NCBI GenBank assembly: GCA_009377605.1
Contig: WHTT01000045.1
Span: 289 to 51,155 of the forward strand
Origin: Luteitalea sp.
Lineage (GTDB): Bacteria; Acidobacteriota; Vicinamibacteria; Vicinamibacterales; Vicinamibacteraceae
DNA length: 50,867 nucleotides
Direction: 5' to 3'
The notes under the pieces are model-generated. The model was not told the DNA's origin. It ran no database searches and saw only the letters and a program-made list of their open reading frames with translations. Shown here piece after piece: positions 8,252-16,025 of this stretch (position 1 is the stretch's first letter; each line of letters opens with the position of its first letter). A program made the translations under genes and the position numbers.

Positions 8252-9967
8252 ATGTCCCACACACGGCTCCTAGGGCTCGTTGCGGCGTTGCTTGCGTCAG
8301 GATGCAGCGCCGCCTCGTCGAGCGCCGAAGCAGACCTGGTCCTCCGCAACGGCCGGATTGAAACGATGGACCCGGCAAGGCCAGAGGTGCAGGCGGTTGC
8401 GACGGCGGCAGACAAGATCGTCGCGGTCGGAACGAACGAGGAGGTCGCACGCTTTGTGGGCCCCGACACCGAGGTCGTCGACCTCGGGGGCCGATTGGCG
8501 ATCCCGGGCTTCATCGAGAGCCATGGGCATTTCATGGGTCTCGGTCAGGCAAGAATGACCCTCGATCTCACGAAGGCGCGCACATGGAGCGACATCGTCA
8601 CAATGGTGGCAGCAGCGGCGAGAGAGGCTTCGCCGGGTGAATGGATCACCGGGCGCGGCTGGCATCAGGAACGCTGGCGCGATGTTCCCGAGCCGAACGT
8701 CGATGGCGTGCCGCTGCACGGTGAGCTGTCGCGCGTGAGTCCCAACAACCCGGTCTTGTTGGGGCACGCCAGCGGGCACGCCGCGTTCGCCAATGCGATG
8801 GCGCTCCGGCTGGCGGGCATTACCGCGCGCACGAAGAATCCGCCAGGTGGAGAGATCGTGCGAGACCGTGATGGTCAGCCAACCGGACTCCTGCGCGAGA
8901 CGGCGCAGCGCCCTGTGCGCGCGACCATGGCGAAGGTACAGGCGGCCCGCGATCGTTCCGTCATCGACGCGGAGCAGCGACGTCAGGTCGCGCTTGCCGG
9001 GGAGGAAGCGCTCGCCAAGGGCGTGACGTCGTTCCATGACGCAGGGGCCTCGTTCGACACCATCGACTTCTTCAAGAAGCTTGCAGACGAGGGCAAGCTG
9101 CCGGTCCGGCTCTACGTCATGGTCCGCCATGAGACCAACGACAGCATGGCGGAGAAGCTGCCGCGTTATCGCGTGATTGGCTACGGCAATCAGATGCTCA
9201 CGGTCAGAGCCATCAAGCGGCAGATCGACGGCGCGTTGGGGCCGCACGGCGCATGGCTCCTCGAGCCGTACCTCGATATGCCAGACAGCACCGGGCTGAC
9301 ACTCGAGGATCCTGCCGACATTCGGCGCACGGCATCTCTCGCGGTCCAGCACGGATATCAGCTCAACACGCATGCGATTGGCGACAGAGCCAACCGCGAG
9401 GTCCTCAACATCTACGAAGAGGCGTTCCAGGCAAATCCAGAGAAGAAGGACTTGCGCTGGCGTATCGAGCACGCGCAGCACCTGGATCCTGCCGACATCC
9501 CGCGCTTCGCGCAGTTGGACGTCATCGCCGCCATGCAAGGTATCCATGCGACCTCCGACGGGCCCTGGGTGCTCGAACGTCTGGGACCGGAGCGCGCTCG
9601 ATCAGGCGCCTATCAGTGGCGTGCGCTCCTCGATTCCGGCGTGGTCATTGCCAACGGCACGGACGTGCCCGTTGAGGACATCGATCCGATTGCCAGCGTC
9701 TACGCGTCGGTGACCCGTGAGTTGGAGGACGGCACGGCGTTCTATCCGGGACAGCGCATGACGCGCGAGGAGGCGCTTCGCTCCTACACGCTGCACGCCG
9801 CCCACGCCGCGTACGAGGAGGACATCAAGGGCTCGATCACCACCGGAAAGCTCGCCGACATCGTCGTGCTCTCCAAGGACATCATGCGCGTCCCGGCCGA
9901 CGAGATCCGTTCCGCGCAGGTCGACCTGACGATTCTCGGCGGACGTGTTCGCTGGCGGAGAGAGTAA
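8252..9967 (+). CDS. YtcJ-like metal-dependent amidohydrolase lipoprotein
   Basis: Member of the amidohydrolase_3 (YtcJ-like) group. An N-terminal signal with lipobox (ALLASGC) predicts a lipid-anchored envelope protein. Metal-binding landmarks in order: HGH in FIESHGHF near residue 90, His in NTHAIGD near 373, His in RIEHAQH and the aspartate in NGTDVPVED near 470. The C-terminal ADIVVLSKD and GGRVRWR strands belong to the composite beta domain. Length 571. ATG 8252 follows GAGAAGAA. The stop codon TAA overlaps the first arm of a terminator-like inverted repeat. Substrate not predictable. Confidence 0.9.
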   Translation: MSHTRLLGLVAALLASGCSAASSSAEADLVLRNGRIETMDPARPEVQAVATAADKIVAVGTNEEVARFVGPDTEVVDLGGRLAIPGFIESHGHFMGLGQARMTLDLTKARTWSDIVTMVAAAAREASPGEWITGRGWHQERWRDVPEPNVDGVPLHGELSRVSPNNPVLLGHASGHAAFANAMALRLAGITARTKNPPGGEIVRDRDGQPTGLLRETAQRPVRATMAKVQAARDRSVIDAEQRRQVALAGEEALAKGVTSFHDAGASFDTIDFFKKLADEGKLPVRLYVMVRHETNDSMAEKLPRYRVIGYGNQMLTVRAIKRQIDGALGPHGAWLLEPYLDMPDSTGLTLEDPADIRRTASLAVQHGYQLNTHAIGDRANREVLNIYEEAFQANPEKKDLRWRIEHAQHLDPADIPRFAQLDVIAAMQGIHATSDGPWVLERLGPERARSGAYQWRALLDSGVVIANGTDVPVEDIDPIASVYASVTRELEDGTAFYPGQRMTREEALRSYTLHAAHAAYEEDIKGSITTGKLADIVVLSKDIMRVPADEIRSAQVDLTILGGRVRWRRE

Positions 9968-10017
9968 AAAGGAACCGGGTACCTTTTCGGGAGCGAAAAG
10001 GTACCCGGTTCCTTTTT
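9966..10017 (+). terminator. 23-bp perfect inverted repeat at the amidohydrolase stop
   Basis: Arms 9966-9988 and 9995-10017, loop GGGAGC; same AAAAGGAACCGGGTACCTTTT core as 6403-6452. The terminal T-run supports a Rho-independent terminator for the amidohydrolase; the TAA stop (9965-9967) shares bases with the first arm. Confidence 0.8.
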
Positions 10018-10055
10018 CCGCTTACACTGGTTTCGAGGGGTATCCCGGAGGACGC

Positions 10056-11537
10056 ATGTCTCCGATGCGAACAGTGCAGCACCAGATCAGAGAACGCGTA
10101 TCGGTGCTCGTGGCGACTGCGATGCTGGCCTTGCTCGTGGCGTGCGCGACGAACCCGGTCACCGGTGAGCGCGAGTTCAACCTGATGAGCGAGGCCCAAG
10201 AGATCCAGATTGGCCAAGAGATGGACCCACAGGTCCAGCGCGAGTTCGGCATCTACGACGATGAGAGTCTGCAGAAGTACGTCGAGTCCATTGGCTTGCG
10301 CATGGCAAAGGCGTCGGAGCGACCGGATCTGCCGTGGCACTTCACGGTCGTGGACTCGCCCGCGATCAATGCGTTCGCCCTCCCTGGCGGCTACATCTAC
10401 ATCACCCGCGGCATCCTGGCCTACTTGAACGACGAGGCGGAGCTGGCCGGCGTGCTGGGGCACGAGATCGGCCACGTCACAGCGCGTCATGCCGCGCAGC
10501 AGTACACGCGGGCTACGGGCGCAGGCGCGGGCCTGACGCTCGCGAGCATCTTTCTGCCGGAGGTGCGCCCCTTTGGCCAGGCCGCGGAGGCCAGCCTTGG
10601 CCTGCTTTTCCTGAGACATGGCCGAGACGACGAGTTGCAGGCAGATCAACTCGGGGCGACGTACGCGTCACATGAAGGATGGGATCCGCAGGGCGTGCCT
10701 GGCATGCTGAACACGCTCGGCCGCGTTTCAGAGGAACAGGGCAAGGATGGCACACCCAACTGGCTCCTGACGCATCCTCAGCCGGAGGACCGCGTAGCAA
10801 GGATCCAGGACACGGTTCAGAAGCTCGGTGCCGAGGGTGGGGGACGCTGGACGACGGATCGCCAGGGCTTCCTGAAGCGCGTGGACGGCGTGATCTATGG
10901 TGACAATCCGCGCGAGGGCGTGGTGCGAGGAACGCAGTTCCTTCATCCTTCGCTGAGATTTCGCGTCACCTTCCCTGAAGGTTGGACCGTGCAGAACAGC
11001 CCGACACTGGTCGTGGCGCAGCCAAAGGGCGGGAACGCTGCGATGCAGCTCGATGTCATGGAGAAGGTGGCCGGACGCAACCTCGAGGAAGCCGTCGTGC
11101 AGGATATGCGCCGTGCAGGCTTCAAGCCGGTTGCTGGCGGATCCACCACGATCAACGGTCTATCCGCGGCACAGGGCACATTCCAGGGCCGGCTGCAGAA
11201 CGTCGGGGACGCGGGTGTGCTGGCGACGTATATCCGCCACGCGAGCCGCGTATTCCGCGTGCTGGGCGTCGCACCGGCAAGCGCCTTCGAAACCGTGGGC
11301 GAGACGTTTCGCAAGACTGCGCGGTCCTTCGAGCCAATGAGCGAGGCCGACGCGGAGCGCATCCGTCCGAACGTCGTGCGTCTCCATACCGTGCGTTCCG
11401 GTGACACCTGGGAATCGATTGCCAAGGGGCCAGGCCATGGCATCGTCAACGCATCCACGCTCGCCGTCATGAACGGCACCAGTGCGAGCGAGGGGCCCCG
11501 AGCCGGCGAGGTCGTCAAGATTGTTGAAGAAGGATGA
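10056..11537 (+). CDS. M48 family metalloprotease lipoprotein with C-terminal LysM
   Basis: Zinc metallopeptidase of the M48 family (BepA/YfgC, LoiP-like), expected in the periplasm for outer-membrane quality control. ATG 10056 follows CCCGGAGGA. Signal and lipobox end LLVAC (C30). HEIGH is at residues 136-140, the third ligand is expected in the RDDELQADQLG segment, and the conserved THPQPEDRVARI follows. The C-terminal part holds a domain of unknown function and a LysM-like segment (HTVRSGDTWESIA) that may bind peptidoglycan. A TACACT hexamer at 10023-10028 may be the -10 element. Confidence 0.92.
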   Translation: MSPMRTVQHQIRERVSVLVATAMLALLVACATNPVTGEREFNLMSEAQEIQIGQEMDPQVQREFGIYDDESLQKYVESIGLRMAKASERPDLPWHFTVVDSPAINAFALPGGYIYITRGILAYLNDEAELAGVLGHEIGHVTARHAAQQYTRATGAGAGLTLASIFLPEVRPFGQAAEASLGLLFLRHGRDDELQADQLGATYASHEGWDPQGVPGMLNTLGRVSEEQGKDGTPNWLLTHPQPEDRVARIQDTVQKLGAEGGGRWTTDRQGFLKRVDGVIYGDNPREGVVRGTQFLHPSLRFRVTFPEGWTVQNSPTLVVAQPKGGNAAMQLDVMEKVAGRNLEEAVVQDMRRAGFKPVAGGSTTINGLSAAQGTFQGRLQNVGDAGVLATYIRHASRVFRVLGVAPASAFETVGETFRKTARSFEPMSEADAERIRPNVVRLHTVRSGDTWESIAKGPGHGIVNASTLAVMNGTSASEGPRAGEVVKIVEEG

Positions 11538-11543
11538 GCGGTA

Positions 11544-12950
11544 TCACCACACGATCTCTGGCTTCGCGGTCTCGCTGCTCATGTGCATGGGCAACCGCCA
11601 GACGTGCGTGGCGTCACGGTCCGTGAAGTAGAGCGCGGACTCCGACGGCTCGAGAGGGTTGCCATCGGCCCACAACGCCCAGAACTGCGGGTGCGCGCGA
11701 AGCGGCCTGCGGGCGTAGGAGTGGTTCCGCTTGCCGTGAGTGAGGCGCTTGATCCGAGACCATGTGGCGCCTCGATCGCGCGACTCCCACAGCACGAGGT
11801 CGCCACCTGTTCCCCCCGGGTAGGCGCCTGGATCAGTTGGGGCCAAGAGCCGCCAGCGCCCACCCGGCTCGATGTACAACGACCCATGATCGTAGTTGTG
11901 ATCGGAGGTCGTCACAGGCTGGATCTGCCAGGTCGCCGCCCGCCGATCCCACCGTGCCGTCTGCCACTCCCGCGGACCGCCAACCGGCCCGGGCCGATGA
12001 TCGCGCGCGAGCAGGAATAAGATCACGGGCGAGCCATCCTGGTCCCCTTCCTGGTCCCATGTCACATCCTTCAAGTACACGAGCCGCTGTTCCGCCTGGT
12101 AGTCGTGCACCAGCGCGGGATTGTGCGCCGATCGCAACGGCAGATCGAGCGCCGCGCCGGCCGCCGTTCGCCAGGTCGAGCCCTCGTCTGCGGTCTCGGC
12201 GTAATACAAGTTCGTCCGGCGATTCAGCCCTGCCTCGCGGGCGTCGTCTGGATGCAGGTCGAACGCGGTTGCGACGCGGCGGCCGTTGCTCCAACTCACC
12301 TGATAGCTGCCCTCGCGCATGCGGGCGAAGAGCCGTGGCTTCGTCCAGCTCCGCGCGTCTGGGCTCGTCACGATGTGCAGGCTGCGGCCCCCGCTCTCGT
12401 AGCGCGTATGCAGCAACAGAAAGCCATCCGCGAGATGCCACGGCTGCGAGTACGAGAAGTAGGGCGCGGGCAAACGGTCGAACGCGTCGATCGAGTACGG
12501 CCGGCGGCTGCGATGGATGTAGGTCGGCCGCACCGGGCCGTGGGCGTTGGAGAAAACGTAGAGATAGCCTTCCTCGTCCATGGCCAACGTCGGGTTGTCA
12601 TGTGCGTCGGTGGTGTTCTTGTCCAGCAGTCGCGTTGGACGCGGGACGCGGCCCGTGCGGTGATCGTAGTAGCTGACCATGTGCAGCAGCCGCTGGTCGT
12701 CGTCGGCCGCGCCGCCATAGACGAAGAACGTCTTCTCGGCTGCAGGAGCGTAGATGGCAATAGGCGCATGCTGTTGCGGGTAGGTCGCCATGCCACCGCT
12801 GTACTTGTAGCCATACTGATCACCCGTGGGTTGGTTCGCGTACCAGATGCCGCGGTATCCATCCTCCTTGACTGGCGGTGCCGTCTGTCCATCGGCGGTT
12901 CCCAGAATCGCGAGCATCGCCGCGGCAGTCGACCAGGCCGCACGCCTCAA
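11544..12950 (-). CDS. BNR-repeat secreted protein (sialidase-like propeller)
   Basis: Predicted exported beta-propeller of the BNR_4 kind, often linked to glycan degradation. The N-terminus has a signal peptide (AAMLAILGTADGQ); propeller blades show the repeated pattern with TLAMDEEGYLYVFSN, SYQVSWSNGRRVATAF and SLYIEPGGRWRLLAP. Length 468 from TTG 12950; an internal ATG at MLAILG is an alternative. The TTG start overlaps the TGA of a TonB-receptor remnant (TTGA), pointing to an ancestral receptor-BNR operon with coupled translation. No catalytic residues can be assigned with confidence. Confidence 0.8.
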   Translation of the reverse strand: MRRAAWSTAAAMLAILGTADGQTAPPVKEDGYRGIWYANQPTGDQYGYKYSGGMATYPQQHAPIAIYAPAAEKTFFVYGGAADDDQRLLHMVSYYDHRTGRVPRPTRLLDKNTTDAHDNPTLAMDEEGYLYVFSNAHGPVRPTYIHRSRRPYSIDAFDRLPAPYFSYSQPWHLADGFLLLHTRYESGGRSLHIVTSPDARSWTKPRLFARMREGSYQVSWSNGRRVATAFDLHPDDAREAGLNRRTNLYYAETADEGSTWRTAAGAALDLPLRSAHNPALVHDYQAEQRLVYLKDVTWDQEGDQDGSPVILFLLARDHRPGPVGGPREWQTARWDRRAATWQIQPVTTSDHNYDHGSLYIEPGGRWRLLAPTDPGAYPGGTGGDLVLWESRDRGATWSRIKRLTHGKRNHSYARRPLRAHPQFWALWADGNPLEPSESALYFTDRDATHVWRLPMHMSSETAKPEIVW

Positions 12951-13091
12951 AACTGCACTCCGAGCGACAGCTGAACGACACGCTCGCCGTCAACGCCAAT
13001 GATCCGTCCAGCGAATGAGCCGCCGGCGCTCGTGATCACGCCGAAGTTCGCCCGGTCCAGGTCGGTCCGCGTCACAACCGCGACACTCCGT
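12947..13091 (-). pseudogene. C-terminal remnant of a TonB-dependent receptor
   Basis: On the minus strand the frame ending with TGA at 12947-12949 reads RTDLDRANFGVITSAG, then RIIGVDGERVVQLSLGVQF, a typical last beta-strand of Oar-like TonB receptors ending in phenylalanine. It can be followed back about 48 residues before similarity fades, with an in-frame stop further upstream near 13140. The rest of the receptor is missing. Compare the intact receptor here, which ends RQIQLGLRMTF. The remnant is fused by overlap to the BNR gene. Confidence 0.8.
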
Positions 13092-13184
13092 TCTCCAGGC
13101 GCAGGGGCGGGACGCCTTCGTGTGAGCCACGCATCATGATGCTAGTACGCCTGTGACGATACCATATTCAAGAAGCCGCGTTCC

Positions 13185-14570
13185 TCACCGTGCTTCCATG
13201 AACACGAACGTTACATCGTCGTCGAATCTGCCGGCGCCGCCGGTCCATTGCGTCAGCTCTCCGAGTGCTGCCGCCGCGAATTGCTCGGCGTCCGTGTGCT
13301 CGATGCGTGGCAGCCACTGGGCCACGCGCTCGCCGTCGAAGAACTGCCCGGCGCGATCGCGCGCTTCGGACACGCCATCCGAATAGAGGAGCAGACGATC
13401 CCCAGCCGCGAAGTGATCGACGGAAGCATTCGTGTACTGCGCGTCGGGGAACAAGCCGAGCATCAATCCATGCTCCGCTTGAACGTCCACCGTGGCGGCG
13501 CCGCGTCTGTGTAGCAGTGCCGGGGGGTGGCCTGCGTTGGCGATGGTGACGGCCCGGCGCTCCATGTCGACCACGGCGTAGACGGCCGTCACGTATGAAT
13601 GTTCGAGATGCCGGCAGAGCACGTGATTCATGGAGGTGAGCACCTGCGCCGGATCGTCCGCCCGGTCCGCGTGCACGGAGAACGCAAGCTTGACCATGGA
13701 TGCGACCAGCGCGGCGGGAATGCCGTGTCCCGAAACGTCGGCGACGAGGACGCCGAGACGGGACTCGCCAATCGTCACGACATCGTAAATGTCGCCGGCG
13801 ACAGCGGCGGCGGGCACATACCTGGCGGCGACGTCGACGCCGGCAAGCGTCGGGAGCTGCCGCGGCAGGAGAGACAACTGGATGCGCCTTGCCGTTTCGA
13901 GCTCGCGCTGGACGCTGGCGAGCTCTGCCTGTTCACGAAACACCGATCGCGCAACCACGTATCCGATGCAGACGACGAAAACGAGCCACCCGATGTACTC
14001 GACGTTCGTGCCCGGCACCACGACTTGGCCCAGGTTCTGATTGACGATGAAGATGATGAATATCGCGCCTCCGGCCAATACGATTGGATCCGTCAGCAGA
14101 GTGCGCACCCCGCGGATTCGGTATGCATACCATACGTTTCCGATAGCGAGGGCCAACGCGATCAGTATGAGCGCACTGTTCAGCCTGGTTGCCGCAAAAG
14201 GCTGTTGCCACACGAGCTCCGTGACGATCGCGCCTACCGCGAAGGCCGTCATTATGAGTACGGCCCATCGAATCGAATCTCGCCAGCCGCGGCCGATGAC
14301 GCTCTGCAGAAAAAGCGTGAACGGCACGTTGAGCGCGTACGTCACGACGGCGCTGACCCAGCTTTCGTGAACCTCCGTCATGCCAAGGGCTGCTCGAACC
14401 GGATCCTCGCCTACGAGCAGGCGCACCCCATAGAGTGCGCAGAACAGGCCGAATGTCAGGAGCGTTGTTGCGCCCCGCCAGAGCCACAGCGTGGCGGTGA
14501 ACACCGACGCGGACCCGAGAGTAAGGATCGTCGCACCGATCAGAATCCCCGTGAGCTGCAAGCCGGTCAT
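13185..14570 (-). CDS. membrane PP2C-type (SpoIIE/RsbU-like) phosphatase
   Basis: Predicted serine/threonine phosphatase acting on a phosphorylated STAS anti-sigma-factor antagonist. The first ~220 residues contain about seven hydrophobic segments; a short linker (ELASVQRELETARRIQLSLLP) precedes the SpoIIE domain. Metal-binding motifs visible are AGDIYDV, VADVSGHGIPAAL, NAGHPPALL, SDGVSEARD and the final DDDVTFVFM. Length 461. Family knowledge links such proteins to partner-switching control of sigma factors; a STAS protein is encoded at 27193-27549, but the two loci are 13 kb apart and a link is only inference. Confidence 0.9.
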   Translation of the reverse strand: MTGLQLTGILIGATILTLGSASVFTATLWLWRGATTLLTFGLFCALYGVRLLVGEDPVRAALGMTEVHESWVSAVVTYALNVPFTLFLQSVIGRGWRDSIRWAVLIMTAFAVGAIVTELVWQQPFAATRLNSALILIALALAIGNVWYAYRIRGVRTLLTDPIVLAGGAIFIIFIVNQNLGQVVVPGTNVEYIGWLVFVVCIGYVVARSVFREQAELASVQRELETARRIQLSLLPRQLPTLAGVDVAARYVPAAAVAGDIYDVVTIGESRLGVLVADVSGHGIPAALVASMVKLAFSVHADRADDPAQVLTSMNHVLCRHLEHSYVTAVYAVVDMERRAVTIANAGHPPALLHRRGAATVDVQAEHGLMLGLFPDAQYTNASVDHFAAGDRLLLYSDGVSEARDRAGQFFDGERVAQWLPRIEHTDAEQFAAAALGELTQWTGGAGRFDDDVTFVFMEAR

Positions 14571-14826
14571 GCGGAGAGTATAGATGTGCCAGGCCGCCGG
14601 TGCGGGAGCCGTCGTAGAATGGTCCCGGCTGCGAATCGTACGGCTCTGTGGTTGGTAGGCCTGACCGCCTCCGCCACCGTCGGGTCCCGTCGGGACCCGA
14701 CAAGCCAGTGCTGGCTGGCGGCCCGCATCTCGCGGGCCGCCGTGGCGGTCCGCCGAAGCTTTACGCGAAGGCGGAAGGCCTGCGCTACGGCTGTCAGCCG
14801 TAGTCGCGACTCAGACAACACATCCC
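14571..14826. repeat. palindrome-rich gap between the phosphatase and GDPD genes
   Basis: No gene is supported. Successive hairpins are visible: GTCGGGTCCC/GGGACCCGAC at about 14681-14702, GGCGGCCCGC/GCGGGCCGCC at about 14718-14742, and a double-foot structure GCTACGGCTG/CAGCCGTAG at about 14785-14805 with GTAG feet on both sides. They resemble the REP elements elsewhere in the window. Confidence 0.6.
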
Positions 14827-15741
14827 ATGACCAAGTCGCTTGCTATCTCGATGGTCCTTCTTGCCACCACGCTCACCGCGGCTCGTCCCGCGAAGGTGGT
14901 GATTGCACACCGTGGTGCTTCTGCGTACGCGCCCGAGAACACGCTCGCCGCCTTTCGTCTTGCGGCTGATCAGAAGGCGGACTACGTGGAGATCGACATC
15001 ACCTTCACGCGCGACGGGCATCTCGTCGTCTTGCACGACGACACGCTCGAGCGCACGACCAACGTCGAGGACCTCTTTCCGGATCGCGGCCAGCCGGCCA
15101 ACGCGGGCAGCGATGAGCGGCGCTGGCCGGTCAAGGACTTCACGCTCGAGGAGGTGCGGCGCCTCGATGCGGGCTCGTGGTTCGACCAGCGCTTTGCGGG
15201 CGAGCGCATTCCGACCTTCGAAGGAGCGGTTGATGCGGTGACGCCGCGCACGGGCCTTCTCATCGAGTTGAAGTCGCCCGACAAGCAGCGTGCCGCGGGC
15301 CGAGCGATGGAGCCGCTCGTGGCTGACGTGCTCCGCGCGCGCGATCTGGCCGGTGCGCCGCGCGACGAGGACCGCCCGCCGATCATCGTCCAGTCGTTCG
15401 ACGAGGGTGGCGTGCGTGAGCTGGCGAAGTTGTTGCCAGACGTTCCGCGCGTGCTGCTCTTCTCGCCTCCAGCCGCGCCTCGCTGGACCAGCGCATCCGG
15501 CCTGAAAGAGGTCTCTGGCTTTGCGACCGGTATCGGTCCCAACAAGGACATCCTCGACAAAGACCCCGTGCTCGTGCGCCGCGCACACGAGCTCGGGCTG
15601 TTCGTGTTCGCATGGACGTACCGCGCCGAATCGACGGCCGAGCAGGAGACAGCTCGCGCCGCCATGCAGAGAGGGTTGACCATCCTGGGCCTCGACGGCG
15701 TCATCACGGACAACCCAGATCTCGGAAGATCTGGGGGGTAA
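14827..15741 (+). CDS. glycerophosphodiester phosphodiesterase
   Basis: Hydrolyses glycerophosphodiesters to an alcohol and glycerol 3-phosphate. Short signal peptide (MTKSLAISMVLLATTLTAA) predicts export. The GDPD TIM-barrel motifs are all present: HRGASAYAPENT near residues 28-39, the metal-binding YVEIDITFTRDGHLVVLHDDTLERT split over strands 2 and 3, LLIELKSPD and a terminal GLDGVITDNPD. Length 304. The stop codon is followed eight bases later by an octamer array. Substrate range unknown. Confidence 0.93.
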   Translation: MTKSLAISMVLLATTLTAARPAKVVIAHRGASAYAPENTLAAFRLAADQKADYVEIDITFTRDGHLVVLHDDTLERTTNVEDLFPDRGQPANAGSDERRWPVKDFTLEEVRRLDAGSWFDQRFAGERIPTFEGAVDAVTPRTGLLIELKSPDKQRAAGRAMEPLVADVLRARDLAGAPRDEDRPPIIVQSFDEGGVRELAKLLPDVPRVLLFSPPAAPRWTSASGLKEVSGFATGIGPNKDILDKDPVLVRRAHELGLFVFAWTYRAESTAEQETARAAMQRGLTILGLDGVITDNPDLGRSGG

Positions 15742-15748
15742 GAGCAAA

Positions 15749-15972
15749 GGGGTCAAGGGGTCAAGGGGTCAAGGGACCAAGGGATCAAGGGACCAAGGGA
15801 TCAAGGGGTCAAGGGATCAAGGGATCAAGGGAGGGTGGCTTCGGATCCCCGGTGCTGTTGCGGTTCTCGGCCTCTGACGTACGCGAAAGCCAAGCCCCGG
15901 ACACTCGAGCAACCCTCTCTTCATCCCTTGATCCCTTGACCCCTTGACCCCTTGGTCCCTTGATCCCTTGAC
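15749..15972. repeat. inverted pair of octamer arrays between GDPD and the TonB receptor
   Basis: Left array: ten 8-bp units (GGGGTCAA, GGGATCAA, GGGACCAA) at 15749-15828. Right array: six inverse-complement units (CCCTTGAC, CCCTTGAT, CCCTTGGT) at 15925-15972. The 96-bp interior also begins GAGGGTGGC and ends GCAACCCTC, extending the symmetry. The whole can fold as one long stem. Confidence 0.9.
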
Positions 15973-15976
15973 CCCT

Positions 15977-15992
15977 GTATGCTTGTGCATAC
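15977..15992 (+). promoter_or_regulatory. palindrome GTATGC-TTGT-GCATAC upstream of the TonB receptor
   Basis: A perfect 6-bp dyad with a 4-base loop starts 5 bp after the octamer array and 33 bp before the ATG at 16026. It could be an operator or part of the promoter; no regulator can be named. Confidence 0.35.
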
Positions 15993-16025
15993 CTGCCCGC
16001 CGTAGCCGGAACCGAGGAGAGGACC

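Noticed and set aside
8163-8450. N-terminal extension of the amidase
   Set aside because: The signal peptide and lipobox begin at ATG 8162; upstream residues are proline/arginine-rich antisense of the amidohydrolase start.
8297-9547. Long minus-strand open frame opposite the amidohydrolase
   Set aside because: High-GC shadow frame without a recognisable domain; the plus strand has a complete enzyme with all motifs. The same applies to 1882-2787, 13599-14969, 14794-15756, 15921-17213, 17244-18986, 23371-24633, 42291-43277 and 48813-50051.
4681-14826. Shared CAGACAAC...ATCCCA motif at 4690 and 14812
   Set aside because: Only about 14 matching bases in two places with no common context; likely chance.
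15749-15972. CRISPR array
   Set aside because: Units are 8 bp with no spacers; the arrays are contiguous and paired in inverse orientation, and no cas gene is present.
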